Source: Bog-473 sp963753115 (GTDB lineage Bacteria > Actinomycetota > Acidimicrobiia > Acidimicrobiales > RAAP-2). From it: a stretch of DNA of 64,000 nt. Positions 43,653 to 51,458 of the stretch are shown here, piece after piece. The DNA is taken from the NCBI GenBank assembly GCA_963753115.1, contig CAVWBB010000032.1:1-64000 (forward strand), written 5' to 3'. Both the position numbers and the translations under genes were made by a program. Position 1 is the first letter of the stretch, and each line of letters starts with the position of its first letter. The notes beneath the pieces are model-generated. The model had not been told where the DNA came from and did not search any database. It worked only from the letters and a program-made list of their open reading frames with translations.

Positions 43653-44533
43653 CGGTGGACCCGTTCATCGAGGCGGAGGAAGTCGCAGGCCACAGCGTGC
43701 AGAACGCCTGTCGCCTGCTCGAGGTCTCCAAGTCCGCCTACTACCAGCGCCGCAGCGGCATCCCCTCGTCGCGACGTCACCGACGCCGAGCTGCTCGAGC
43801 TGATCCGCGCCATCCACACCGAGTCCAAGGGCACCTATGGGGCCCCGCGGGTCCACAAGGAGCTTCTCCACCGCCACATCGCCTGCGGCAAGCGCAAGGT
43901 GACCAGGCTCATGCGTCTGGCCGGTCTCGAGGGCAGGTGCAAGAAGCGCTGGCGCACGACCACGCTCGCCGACCCCGACGCCGAGGCGGCCAAGGACCTC
44001 ATTCAGCGCCACTTCGGGCCGGGCACCGAGCTGGACCGCCGCTATGTCGGCGACATCACCTACATCGCCACCTGGGAGGGATGGGCCTACCTGGCGACCG
44101 TCATCGACCTGGCCTCTCGCCGTGTCGTCGGCTGGGCCCTGGCCGATCACATGCGCACCGAGTTGGTCACCGACGCTCTCACCATGGCGTTCGCCAACCG
44201 GGCACCAGAACGCGGCGTCATTTTTCATTCGGACAGGGGCCGTCAATATACGAGCGGTGACTTTGCCGAGCTGGCCTGGGCCAACGGCGTGGTGCTCTCG
44301 GTCGGGCGCAAGGGCGAGTGCTGGGACAACGCAGTAGCGGAATCGTTTTTCGCCACCATCAAGCGCGAGCTCATCGCACACGCGCTTGGCCGACGAGGAC
44401 GGGACTCCGACGCGCTGTCTTCGAATACATCGAAGGCTGGTACAACACGCGCCGGCTGCACTCCACGCTCGGTTACCTCAGCCCGGCACGATACGAAGCT
44501 GTCCACCACAACGCCGACCTTCAGGCGGCATAA
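43649..44533 (+). pseudogene. IS3-family transposase OrfB, two frameshifts
   Basis: Starts MTVDPFIEAEEVAGHSVQNACRLLEVSKSAYYQRRSGIPSSR. The frame moves near 43770, then encodes THR-rich linker and DDE core: D in RRYVGDITYIATW, D in VIFHSDRGRQYTS, E in CWDNAVAESFFATIKREL. A lost C near 44366 separates the end (RTGLRRAVFEYIEGWYNTRRLHSTLGYLSPARYEAVH). Otherwise complete. Confidence 0.85.
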
Positions 44534-44654
44534 TCAACACAAGCAACCTGTCCGTCGAACCGGATCAAGCCCAAGGATTACGTTGATCCGTGAGAGCGAC
44601 CCTGGCCTCATCACCTGTTAATGATGACACTCTGACCGACGGATTGTTGACTAT

Positions 44655-44674
44655 CCCCGTACGCCGGGTCTGGG
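44655..44674 (+). repeat. Palindromic site 15
   Basis: CCCCGTACGCCGGGTCTGGG, near-perfect palindrome. Confidence 0.75.
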
Positions 44675-44721
44675 ATGACCGCGGCTCAGGGTCACCACGC
44701 GGATCAGCCGATACTTGATCA

Positions 44722-45015
44722 GTGCGGAAGTACACCCTCGTCACAGATGACGCGGAGGTCACTCTTGAGTCGGACCGCAATCCGCTTGTCCAGGGCGCCT
44801 ACTGGCTGATCGTGACGGCAATCGGCCTATTGGATGGCTCATTCGCCGGACCCGACCCACCCCTGGACCTCGTGCTTCGCGATCCGAATGACCGTCATGT
44901 CCTCTACCGGAGGGGGCCGCTCCATGGTTCCGAAGCGGTCGAAGCGGCGCAGGAAGCTGCTCGGGTGATCCGGTCACTCGGCGTCCAGGGCTTCATAGAC
45001 CGAGAGTCGAGATAG
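44722..45015 (+). CDS. Hypothetical protein
   Basis: 97 residues from GTG: MRKYTLVTDDAEVTLESDRNPLVQGAYWLIVTAIGLLDGSFAGPDPPLDLVLRDPNDRHVLYRRGPLHGSEAVEAAQEAARVIRSLGVQGFIDRESR. A beta-rich front and a helix near the end (GSEAVEAAQEAARVIRSLG). No family recognised. A palindromic site begins 4 bp after the stop, so the unit is very compact. Confidence 0.6.
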   Translation: MRKYTLVTDDAEVTLESDRNPLVQGAYWLIVTAIGLLDGSFAGPDPPLDLVLRDPNDRHVLYRRGPLHGSEAVEAAQEAARVIRSLGVQGFIDRESR

Positions 45016-45018
45016 GTT

Positions 45019-45038
45019 CCCCGTGCGCCGGGCTGGGG
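45019..45038 (+). repeat. Palindromic site 16
   Basis: CCCCGTGCGCCGGGCTGGGG. It fills nearly all of the 27-bp gap between two convergent genes, so it may also serve as a bidirectional terminator. Confidence 0.75.
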
Positions 45039-45042
45039 CGCA

Positions 45043-45282
45043 CTAACCGGTTGCTGCGTCTATGACGATTCCGTCACGAACCAGAAGGTTGAGACGGTTC
45101 GGAGCAAATTCCGCGGTCATGACCACTCCGAGCTGAGTCGGCGGCCCAAAAACACGAATCTTCAAGTGCCCGATCCGAGCAGTCTCCTCCGCGTCAGCCA
45201 AAGATAGGCCGATGAATTGAGGCCGCTTCTCTCCCGAACATGTCATTCGCCACAGTTGGGACCACACCTCGTCGTCATCCAT
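45043..45282 (-). CDS. Small I78-inhibitor-like protein, copy 1
   Basis: 79 residues: MDDDEVWSQLWRMTCSGEKRPQFIGLSLADAEETARIGHLKIRVFGPPTQLGVVMTAEFAPNRLNLLVRDGIVIDAATG. The pattern 'FIGLSLADAEETA...IRVF...VMTAEFAPNRLNLLVRDGIV' follows the potato-inhibitor-I-like fold of peptidase inhibitor I78 proteins. It lacks a signal peptide. A paralogue lies 140 bp away in divergent orientation (45423). Confidence 0.55.
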   Translation of the reverse strand: MDDDEVWSQLWRMTCSGEKRPQFIGLSLADAEETARIGHLKIRVFGPPTQLGVVMTAEFAPNRLNLLVRDGIVIDAATG

Positions 45283-45379
45283 CCTCGCCGACTCTAAATG
45301 GTGGGACGCCGCCGAATGCCCGTCTGCCTGCTCTGTCAGGACCTACCGACCTCGACCTTCCCGCTCACGCGTAGGGGTG

Positions 45380-45396
45380 CCCCCACGCCGGGAAGG
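45380..45396 (+). repeat. Palindromic site 17
   Basis: CCCCCACGCCGGGAAGG, a shortened copy between the two I78-like genes. Confidence 0.55.
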
Positions 45397-45422
45397 TAAA
45401 CAGCTAGCTACCATTCGGAGGT

Positions 45423-45677
45423 GTGGCGAACGCCTGGCTTGAACTGTTCAATCGGATGGCGGACGGGCATCCGCAATGCCCCGAATATACGGGACTCACT
45501 CTTCCAGAAGCTCTCACCCGAGCGACGTCTGAGCGGGGCCCGTTAGATGGCAAACTCCGGATTTGGGATCCTGATGCTGCCCCAGACGGACGGCTCTATG
45601 TCACAGCGGACCTGCAGCCGACTCGCCTCAACCTTCTCGTTCAAGGTGGCGAAGTCCTTGCGGCTGCGTTGTTCTGA
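45423..45677 (+). CDS. Small I78-inhibitor-like protein, copy 2
   Basis: 84 residues from GTG: MANAWLELFNRMADGHPQCPEYTGLTLPEALTRATSERGPLDGKLRIWDPDAAPDGRLYVTADLQPTRLNLLVQGGEVLAAALF. It aligns with the divergent neighbour over 'YTGLTLPEAL / FIGLSLADAE' and 'VTADLQPTRLNLLVQGGEV / MTAEFAPNRLNLLVRDGIV'. Same I78-like inference; an intracellular role, if any, is unknown. Confidence 0.55.
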   Translation: MANAWLELFNRMADGHPQCPEYTGLTLPEALTRATSERGPLDGKLRIWDPDAAPDGRLYVTADLQPTRLNLLVQGGEVLAAALF

Positions 45678-45680
45678 AGT

Positions 45681-45713
45681 GCCCCCCTTGGGGGGGGACT
45701 GGGTGCCACCCTG
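45681..45713 (+). repeat. Palindromic site 18, long form
   Basis: GCCCCCCTTGGGGGGGGACT then GGGTGCCACCCTG. The centre is altered to TTGG but the arms and the GGTGCCACC tail are conserved. Confidence 0.6.
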
Positions 45714-45942
45714 CAACACCGGCTCGGAAGTGTGAACCGAGTTCGAGTGCCACGCTTATGGAGCCGATGAGAAGGCCGAGAGCGAAGCGGCGACGGTCTC
45801 AGCCGGTTCGCTAAAGCGAATGGCAGTGCGATGCCTCCGGGCATTCCGGAAGATCCATCTCAGAAGGTCGTTCGCTCTCTCCACACAGACAAAACGGATA
45901 GTTCAGTCGGTAGCTTGACTGTCCTTGACCCTGGATAGGGTG

Positions 45943-45964
45943 AGTTCCGTATGCCGCCAGTGGG
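45943..45964 (+). repeat. Palindromic site 19
   Basis: AGTTCCGTATGCCGCCAGTG, a diverged copy next to the DUF2293 gene end. Confidence 0.45.
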
Positions 45965-45998
45965 ATGGCCGTGGTGTTGCATTTTCGAAACGGTCGCC

Positions 45999-46679
45999 TT
46001 ACCTTCTGCGGTGCTCAGAAAGGAAGCGTTCGACGGCGTCGTTCGCCGCCCCTTTGATCTCTCGATACAGATATTGCTCATCCCAAGCCTCCGGGCCGAG
46101 TGCATCGAGATCGTCGTGATAACTCGTGAAGGAGTGCCTGATGTAGGCCCGGACGCTGAGAGCAGCCCGCTCGTCGAGGGTGAGCTTGCGGGTCCGGCCG
46201 ACTCGGCCGCTGCCGACGACCGCTGCGTGCGCTGCGGTCTCCTTTGCGATACGGCGTTCGAGTTCTTGGTGTGCCGGGGTGAAGGCGAGGAAGCGCACGA
46301 TGGCGTCCTCCAACTCGTGTCGGTAGCGATCTTCTTGGCGTTGGCGGGACTGAGATCCCTCAACACGCTTGGCGGCCCGGCGTTCAGCCGTCTCCTCGGC
46401 GTGCGCCTGAGCTGCCGCAATAGCGTCGTTCGGTGCCCAAAGTCCGAGGAGTCGGCGATGCTGGCGATTCCGGCTTCGCGGTTGCCACGACAGCCAGTAG
46501 ACGCCTGCAGACTTGACTGCCCGGGTGAGGAAAGAATCGCCAGACGGTAAGAACTCCCAATCAGCAGGGACCTCGAGCTCTCCGTGGTCAGGGTTCCACG
46601 GGCCGTTCTTGGTCGCGTAGACGTCGAGATGCTGCGCTGCCAGAGCCTCCGAATCGGGCGGGTCCTCCGCGTCGTCCAC
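45999..46679 (-). CDS. DUF2293-domain protein
   Basis: 226 residues: MDDAEDPPDSEALAAQHLDVYATKNGPWNPDHGELEVPADWEFLPSGDSFLTRAVKSAGVYWLSWQPRSRNRQHRRLLGLWAPNDAIAAAQAHAEETAERRAAKRV.... The C-terminus has the DUF2293 pattern (LTLDERAALSVRAYIRHSFTSYHDDLDALGPEAWDEQYLYREIKGAANDAVERFLSEHRRR). The front ('DWEFLPSGDSFLTRAVKSAGVYWL...HRRLLGLWAP') is also typical of these fungal and actinobacterial proteins. Activity unknown. Confidence 0.7.
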   Translation of the reverse strand: MDDAEDPPDSEALAAQHLDVYATKNGPWNPDHGELEVPADWEFLPSGDSFLTRAVKSAGVYWLSWQPRSRNRQHRRLLGLWAPNDAIAAAQAHAEETAERRAAKRVEGSQSRQRQEDRYRHELEDAIVRFLAFTPAHQELERRIAKETAAHAAVVGSGRVGRTRKLTLDERAALSVRAYIRHSFTSYHDDLDALGPEAWDEQYLYREIKGAANDAVERFLSEHRRR

Positions 46680-46776
46680 ACCGAGAGCCTTGGCGGATGC
46701 GACTCGCTACGCAAGTCAAAAGGGGACCGGAGTGCTGATCCTTGGATCTCACCGTGGTTGCGAGGTGGCCTCCGTC

Positions 46777-46782
46777 CCGGCG
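46777..46782 (-). repeat. Palindromic site 20 (core copy left of element B)
   Basis: CCGGCG core preceded by CCGTC. Together with 49234-49247 it restores CCCAGTACGCCGGGACGG on the minus strand, so element B is inserted at the same core as element A but in opposite site orientation. Confidence 0.8.
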
Positions 46783-46828
46783 TTATACATGTGATCCGTA
46801 GGTCCTGGGCTGTTCCATGGAAGCACAC

Positions 46829-48116
46829 TCACTGGGCGTCGGCGACTCCTTCGATGAGGCCGTCGAAGAGCTGACTGCGGTCGCTCTGACCGCGCTCGTC
46901 GGCGTGCTTGCGCTGGCGCTTCAAGATGGTGACGAACTGGGGACCGGTCTCGAAGAATCCGCAGCGCTCACAGACGCTCTCGAAGGCGCAGTCGAGCAGA
47001 GCGGGCCTCGTGCAGTGACCGTTGGCGAGCAATCGACGGTGGTCACTGACCGGCGCCTGGCGCTCGAGGTTGACGTGGTCGAGGAGGGGCGGCACCAGAG
47101 CAGTCCGTAGTACTGGGCCTCGACCGCTTCGGTCACCTTGAAGTACGCGTCGGCGACGGTGTCGTCGGAGATGCGGGCATAGATCAGCGTCATGTCCATG
47201 GAGCGGTGCCCGAGCAGGGCGGCGATGGCCTCGAGGCTCATGCCCCGGTTGATCGACTGGGTGGCCAGGGTGTGGCGCAGCTGGTGGGGATGGACGTGGC
47301 CGACCCCGGCCCGCTTGGCCACGCTGGCCACGTAGCGATGCACCGTGCGCCGGTCGAAGGGTCGGCCGTCGTCGCGCTCGAGGAGGTGGCCCGAACGCGA
47401 GCGTCCGCGGACGGCCTGTATCGGCGATGAGATCGACCAGCATCGGCAGCAGAGGCACGTAGCGGTCGTTGTGCAGCTTGCCGAGTGGGATGTGAAGGCG
47501 ATGGCCGTCGCCCTTGCGCACCACGGCGTCGTCTTGGAGCCCGGCGAGCTCGCCGACGCGCATCCCGGTGCGGGCCAACAGCTCGACCATGAGACGGCGG
47601 CGCAGGTTGGGGTCCTGGGCCAGCGCCGCCATGAACTTGGCCGCCGTGGGGTCGTCCAAGAACTTGGGCAGCGGCTCGTCGAGGGCCGGCAAGTCGCTCA
47701 TGTAGATGAACAGGCGGGCCGGGGCGTCGTCGTAGTCCCACTCCATGATGCGCTCGAAGAAGGTGCGCACCGTGCTGAGCCGGTGCCGGATCGTCATGGT
47801 GGCCAAGGGCTTGCCGGTGTTGCCCCGACGTGCGGCCAGCCAGGTCTTGAAGTCCTCGATGTGGGGCCGTGCGATGCGCGGCCACCGAGACGCAGGCCGG
47901 GTCGGCCTCGGTCACCCGGTGGGCGAAGAAGCGCAGCGTCAGCTCGGCCGCCGCCACGGTGCCCGGACGGGCCGAGACCTCGAGTTGGTCCAGGTAGGAG
48001 GCCATGGTGGCGACCATGACCGGTGCCCTGGCGGCGATCTGGGCCCACGTGACCTCGGGTGTCCCGCCGCCCCGGCGGCGTGGATTCGGCGGCTGTACTT
48101 GGGCGAGCGCGTTCAT
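46829..48116 (-). pseudogene. Tyrosine recombinase 2 (copy B), frameshifted
   Basis: Start ATG 48116 overlaps the recombinase 1 stop (ATGA). The N-terminal part MNALAQVQPPNPRRRGGGTPEVTWAQIAARAPVMVATMASYLDQLEVSARPGTVAAAELTLRFFAHRV shifts near 47880. Then ATMTIRHRLSTVRTFFERIMEWDYDD...ARTGMRVGELAGL runs to about 47430 and shifts, HPHQLRHTLATQS and LGHRSMDMTLIYARI follow, and a last shift near 47100 leads to LLDCAFESVCERCGFFETGPQF...GVADAQ. Three lesions. Confidence 0.8.
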
Positions 48117-49156
48117 TGGGCCACCCCCACGAGCGCTTGGGCCTCGATGGCTTCGGTGGCCCGGCGGTACTCGTCGTCGAGCCAGTCGACGCTGAGGTGC
48201 AGATAGACCCGGGTCGAGGTGATGGAGCGGTGTCCGGCCTGGGCCTGGATGGCTTCGATGGCCATGCCCGCCTCGCGCAAGCGGGTGAAGCAGGTGTGGC
48301 GCAGTTCGTGGCAGGTGCCGTGGGACAGTTCGGCCCGCCCCCGTGCGGCGCGGATGATCTGGGCGAGACCGGGCATCGAGAGCGGTTGGCCGCGACGCGC
48401 TCCTTTGAGCGTCACGAAGAGTGCGTCGCTCGAGGTCTCGGCTGGCCGCTCGTGGTCCATGTAGCGCGCCACCGTCGCGAAGAAGGTCGGCGAGAGCGGC
48501 ACCAGGCGCTCGTGTCCGCCCTTGCCTTCCCTGATCAACACCCGCCACTCGCCGAGACGCAGATCGCCCAGGCGCAGGCCGAGCACTTCGCAGCGCCGCA
48601 GGCCGCCCAGCACCATGGCCTGGGTCATGGCCCGGTCGCGCTCGGTGCGCAGCGCCCCCATCAGCGCGTCGATCTCGTCGGGGTCGAGGATCCGGGGCAA
48701 CCGGCGCACGCCGCGCACGAGCGGCAGACCCCGACCGCCGCGCGAACGGCTCTGACGCGTGGCGATGCCCCGGGGCACCGGGTTGGCCGTCACGTCCACG
48801 TCGTCGCGGGTGATCAGGTAGCCATAGAAGCTCGAGACCGCAGCCAGTCGGCGCTTGATCGTTGCCGCTGAGAGACCGGCGGAACCATCGGCGATGCGCA
48901 CCACGTTCTCGGCTCCCGGCTTGGGCCGCCGCTGCGCCGTGACGAAGGTCATGACGTCTTTGGGCCGCACCTCGAGCGGGTCCTTCTTGACCACGCTGAA
49001 GAAGACGCTCAGGTCATGGGCATAGGCCCGCACCGTGTTCGGACGAGCTCGGCCCACCACGAACTCGAGGAACTCGTCGATCAGCTGGTGGCCGATCCGA
49101 TAGACGCGTTCACCGTCGGGACGGACGTGACATTCGAATGACGGACTCCACTTCAC
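48113..49156 (-). CDS. Tyrosine recombinase 1 (copy B), intact
   Basis: 347 residues from the GTG shared with copy A (MKWSPSFECHVRPDGERVYRIGHQLIDEFLEFVVGRARPNTVRAYAHDLSVFFSVV). It has all catalytic positions: R in LGGLRRCEVLGLRLG, the Lys-bearing beta-hairpin REGKGGHERLVPLS, H-x-x-R in HELRHTCFTRLR, H in QAGHRSITS and Tyr in RVYLHL. It overlaps recombinase 2 by 3 nt and could act with it as a heterodimer, as paired Tn554-type recombinases do. Confidence 0.9.
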   Translation of the reverse strand: MKWSPSFECHVRPDGERVYRIGHQLIDEFLEFVVGRARPNTVRAYAHDLSVFFSVVKKDPLEVRPKDVMTFVTAQRRPKPGAENVVRIADGSAGLSAATIKRRLAAVSSFYGYLITRDDVDVTANPVPRGIATRQSRSRGGRGLPLVRGVRRLPRILDPDEIDALMGALRTERDRAMTQAMVLGGLRRCEVLGLRLGDLRLGEWRVLIREGKGGHERLVPLSPTFFATVARYMDHERPAETSSDALFVTLKGARRGQPLSMPGLAQIIRAARGRAELSHGTCHELRHTCFTRLREAGMAIEAIQAQAGHRSITSTRVYLHLSVDWLDDEYRRATEAIEAQALVGVAQ

Positions 49157-49290
49157 CGCACACCTCCTGATCGGGTTCGCACCCAAGGAGGTTCCCCCGG
49201 ATGCCTATCCCAGGAGGTGGATTACATGTATAACCGGCGTACTGGGACACCCAGAGCCGCCCTGCATGGGTTGCGAAACATATCGGTTGG

Positions 49291-49701
49291 TCACTCGTGA
49301 TGGATTACCAGCCCTCGCCAGGCATCGGTCTCAGATACAAGGCCCCAAGCAAAGTCAATGAACACCCGAAGCATGCCCAGTGCCGCCTCTAGCGACGTGT
49401 ACTCGGCTGTGACCACAATCCCGTGCTCAGCCTGAACGCGATATGCCCTCGTCTGCGGTGCGAGAGAACCGCCGTCAGAATCCGAGTTCTCTCCGACCTC
49501 CACCGCCTCGATAGAGACGTTGATGTCGCCCCCCATTCTGAATTCACCCGTGGTTGACCAAGTCCCCACGCTCTGCAGCGAGGCTTCCACGCTGCTCACA
49601 AAGGCTTCGTGGGTTACTCGACCAGGCTGCCACGGACGTCCATTGAGCCCGTCTGGGTCGAAGTGTCTTGCATAGAAATCTGCGATGGCCCGCTCTGGCA
49701 T
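49291..49701 (-). CDS. Hypothetical protein, 5' side bordered by an IS
   Basis: 136 residues: MPERAIADFYARHFDPDGLNGRPWQPGRVTHEAFVSSVEASLQSVGTWSTTGEFRMGGDINVSIEAVEVGENSDSDGGSLAPQTRAYRVQAEHGIVVTAEYTSLEAALGMLRVFIDFAWGLVSETDAWRGLVIHHE. Soluble, mixed alpha/beta, no known family. The frame is also open upstream (VRHFRARALGLVVDHDGV) to the IS3 end at 49759, so a few N-terminal residues could be missing. Confidence 0.55.
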   Translation of the reverse strand: MPERAIADFYARHFDPDGLNGRPWQPGRVTHEAFVSSVEASLQSVGTWSTTGEFRMGGDINVSIEAVEVGENSDSDGGSLAPQTRAYRVQAEHGIVVTAEYTSLEAALGMLRVFIDFAWGLVSETDAWRGLVIHHE

Positions 49702-49789
49702 GACCCCATCATGGTCGACTACCAGACCAAGCGCCCTAGCCCGAAAGTGCCGTACGGGTGAATCGCCCCGGGTTTCATGACTGCTCGGG

Positions 49790-50720
49790 TTATTGGGTAA
49801 CCGCCTCGAGGGCGGGTTGTCTCTGACGGTAGTAGGTCGGCCTCGAACTCTGCCGGGGTGACGTAGGAGTTGTCGTCGGTGATCTCGCCGTGGAGACGGC
49901 GGTGGTTGAACCAGTCGAGGTAGCCGAGCGTGGCGAACTCGACGTCGTCGAGACCCCGCCACGGCCCTTGGGGGTAGATCAGCTCCCACTTGTAGAGGCT
50001 GTTGAAGGCCTCGGCCATGGCATTGTCATAGCTGTCACCGCGGGAGCCGACCGAGGCGACGATGTCGTTCTCGGCGAGACGCTCGGAGTAGCGAATCGAC
50101 AGATACTGAACGCCGCGGTCGCTGTGGTGCACCAGGCCGTCGAGGACCTGGCCGTCGCGCGTGCGGTTCCACACCGCCATCTCGAGGGCGTCGATGGCGA
50201 GGTCGGAGCGCAAGGACTTGGAGATCTGCCAGCCGACCACCATGCGGGAGAACACGTCGAGGATGAAGGCGGCGTAGACCCAGCCGGCGTGCGTCTTGAC
50301 GTAGGTCAGGTCGGCCACCCAGAGCCGGTTGGGCTCGTCGGCGCGCTGAAGTTCCGCTCGACGAGGTCAGCCGGTCGGTGCTGGCGCTCGTCGAAGCGGG
50401 TCGTCACCTTGTAGGCCCGGCCACGGCGGGCCCCAGAAAGGCCCAGTTCACGCATGAGACGCTCGACGGTGCAGCGGGCCACGCGGATGCCCTCCCGGTT
50501 GAGCTGGGTCCAGACCTTGTCGGCCCCATAGACCTCGAGGTTCTCACTCTAGACGCGGGCGATCTCCACCTTCAGCTCCTCGTCGCGCACCGCCCGTGCC
50601 GACGGCGGCCGCTTCTTGGCCACCCAATAGGTGTTCGGGGCGATCTTGGCAGCCGTGCTCTGTGAGCACCCGGCAGATCGGCTCGACCCCGAAGCGGTCG
50701 GCGGTGTTCGTCGATGAAGG
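49790..50720 (-). pseudogene. IS3-family OrfB, several lesions
   Basis: The catalytic core is readable: D in MADLTYVKTHAGWVYAAFILDVFS, D in LVHHSDRGVQYLS, E in DNAMAEAFNSLYKWEL, with WFNHRRLHGEI near the end. Upstream parts (VEPICRVL, VYGADKVWTQLNREGI, RVARCTVERLMRELGLSGARRGRAYKV) are in other frames and include an in-frame stop near 50550. A shift near 49830 hides the true end (RQRQPALEAVTQ). Clearly inactive. Confidence 0.8.
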
Positions 50721-50723
50721 CGA

Positions 50724-51062
50724 CTATCTCGGTGGTTGGCGGTCGAGCTCCGCCGCGAAGAAAGCCGAGGCCGCCTTCAAGATCTCGTTGGCCCGCCGCA
50801 GCTCGGCGTTCTCCTTTTCCAGCTCTTTGATCCGGGTCCGCTCGTCGGTCGTCAGCCCGGGCCGCACGCCGCCATCGGTCTCGGCCCGCCGCACCCAGAT
50901 CCGCAGGGTCTCGTGGTTGATCGAGAGCTTCGCTGCGATCGACTCGATCGCCTTCCACTGCGACGGGTACTCATCCTGGTGCTCGAAGACCATCCGGACC
51001 GCCCGCTCCCGGACCTCGGGTGGGTAAGGCGGCCGAGGATCCCGTCTTTCTGCTCTGACATT
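50724..51062 (-). pseudogene. IS3-family OrfA, frameshift near start
   Basis: The start MSEQKDGILGR lies in another frame from the main body (PPYPPEVRERAVRMVFEHQDEYPSQWKAIESIAAKLSINHETLRIWVRRAETDGGVRPGLTTDERTRIKELEKENAELRRANEILKAASAFFAAELDR). HTH plus coiled coil, normal OrfA otherwise. Confidence 0.8.
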
Positions 51063-51289
51063 GCTCCATCCTCTCAAGGGGTGGAGCAGTCACCAATCCC
51101 GGGGCGGTTCAGGGGACGGTCTGAAAACGGCGGGTCAGTTCCGGCCGCGGGTGGTGGCGATGCGCCGGCTGAGCCATCGGCGGCTTGATTAGGTAAGGGA
51201 ACTCCTCACCACGGACCACACGTTGGGGATCTGAGTTCGGCGTACTTGGTCACCGAAGTCTTCCGGGAACTGTTCGACCGAGCGACTGT

Positions 51290-51323
51290 GGCGCCGACGG
51301 CCCCTTGGGGGGCCGGAGGCGCC
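51290..51323. promoter_or_regulatory. 34-bp hairpin upstream of rep
   Basis: Arms GGCGCC and GGCCCC pair with GGGGCC and GGCGCC around a TTGG loop, separated by 3-nt internal bulges. It may be a terminator, an attenuator or a replication-origin hairpin. Confidence 0.5.
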
Positions 51324-51380
51324 GACAATCCACTTGGTGAGATCTTTTTCTTGGGGCGAATTCATGTCCCGCTGTTGCTC

Positions 51381-51410
51381 TCTGTGTCTCCCTGTGTCTC
51401 AGTGTGTCTC
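51381..51410 (+). repeat. Three iteron-like 10-bp repeats before rep
   Basis: Three in-phase units TCTGTGTCTC, CCTGTGTCTC, AGTGTGTCTC. One helical turn spacing suggests binding of a repressor or initiator upstream of the rep gene. Confidence 0.5.
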
Positions 51411-51458
51411 ACTGGTGCGCGCTGTCTACGCCATCTGAGCTGGGGCGATGCTTGACAG

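Larger units (their letters stand above)
43290..44566 (+). mobile_element. IS3-family insertion sequence, copy 3
   Basis: Carries orfA and orfB. Ends are approximate: TGACGGACA on the left pairs with TGTCCGTCG on the right, with CCGGT/ACCGG next to them. No target duplication could be fixed. Confidence 0.65.
46783..49233 (-). mobile_element. Two-tyrosine-recombinase element, copy B
   Basis: 2451 bp. Ends are TTATACATGTGATCC and GGATTACATGTATAA, both flanked by CCGGCG. It carries an intact recombinase 1 and a frameshifted recombinase 2, and is inverted with respect to copy A, enclosing about 5.7 kb. Confidence 0.85.
49759..51111 (-). mobile_element. IS3-family insertion sequence, copy 4
   Basis: 1353 bp with inverted ends TGAATCGCCCCGGG and CCCGGGGCGGTTCA and a 3-bp GGG duplication. 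Rejoined flanks read CCGTACGGGGACGG, a shortened palindromic site. Confidence 0.85.
51112..51458. other. Leader region of the replication module
   Basis: No gene supported. It contains an inverted copy of the palindromic site near 51234-51250, a strong hairpin at 51290-51323 and three 10-bp direct repeats at 51381-51410 before the rep start. Confidence 0.55.

Noticed and set aside
21810..46000. Classical integron cassette array
   Set aside because: No IntI was found and the repeats lack consistent RYYYAAC...GTTRRRY ends; genes also lie in both orientations. The likeness is only in layout.
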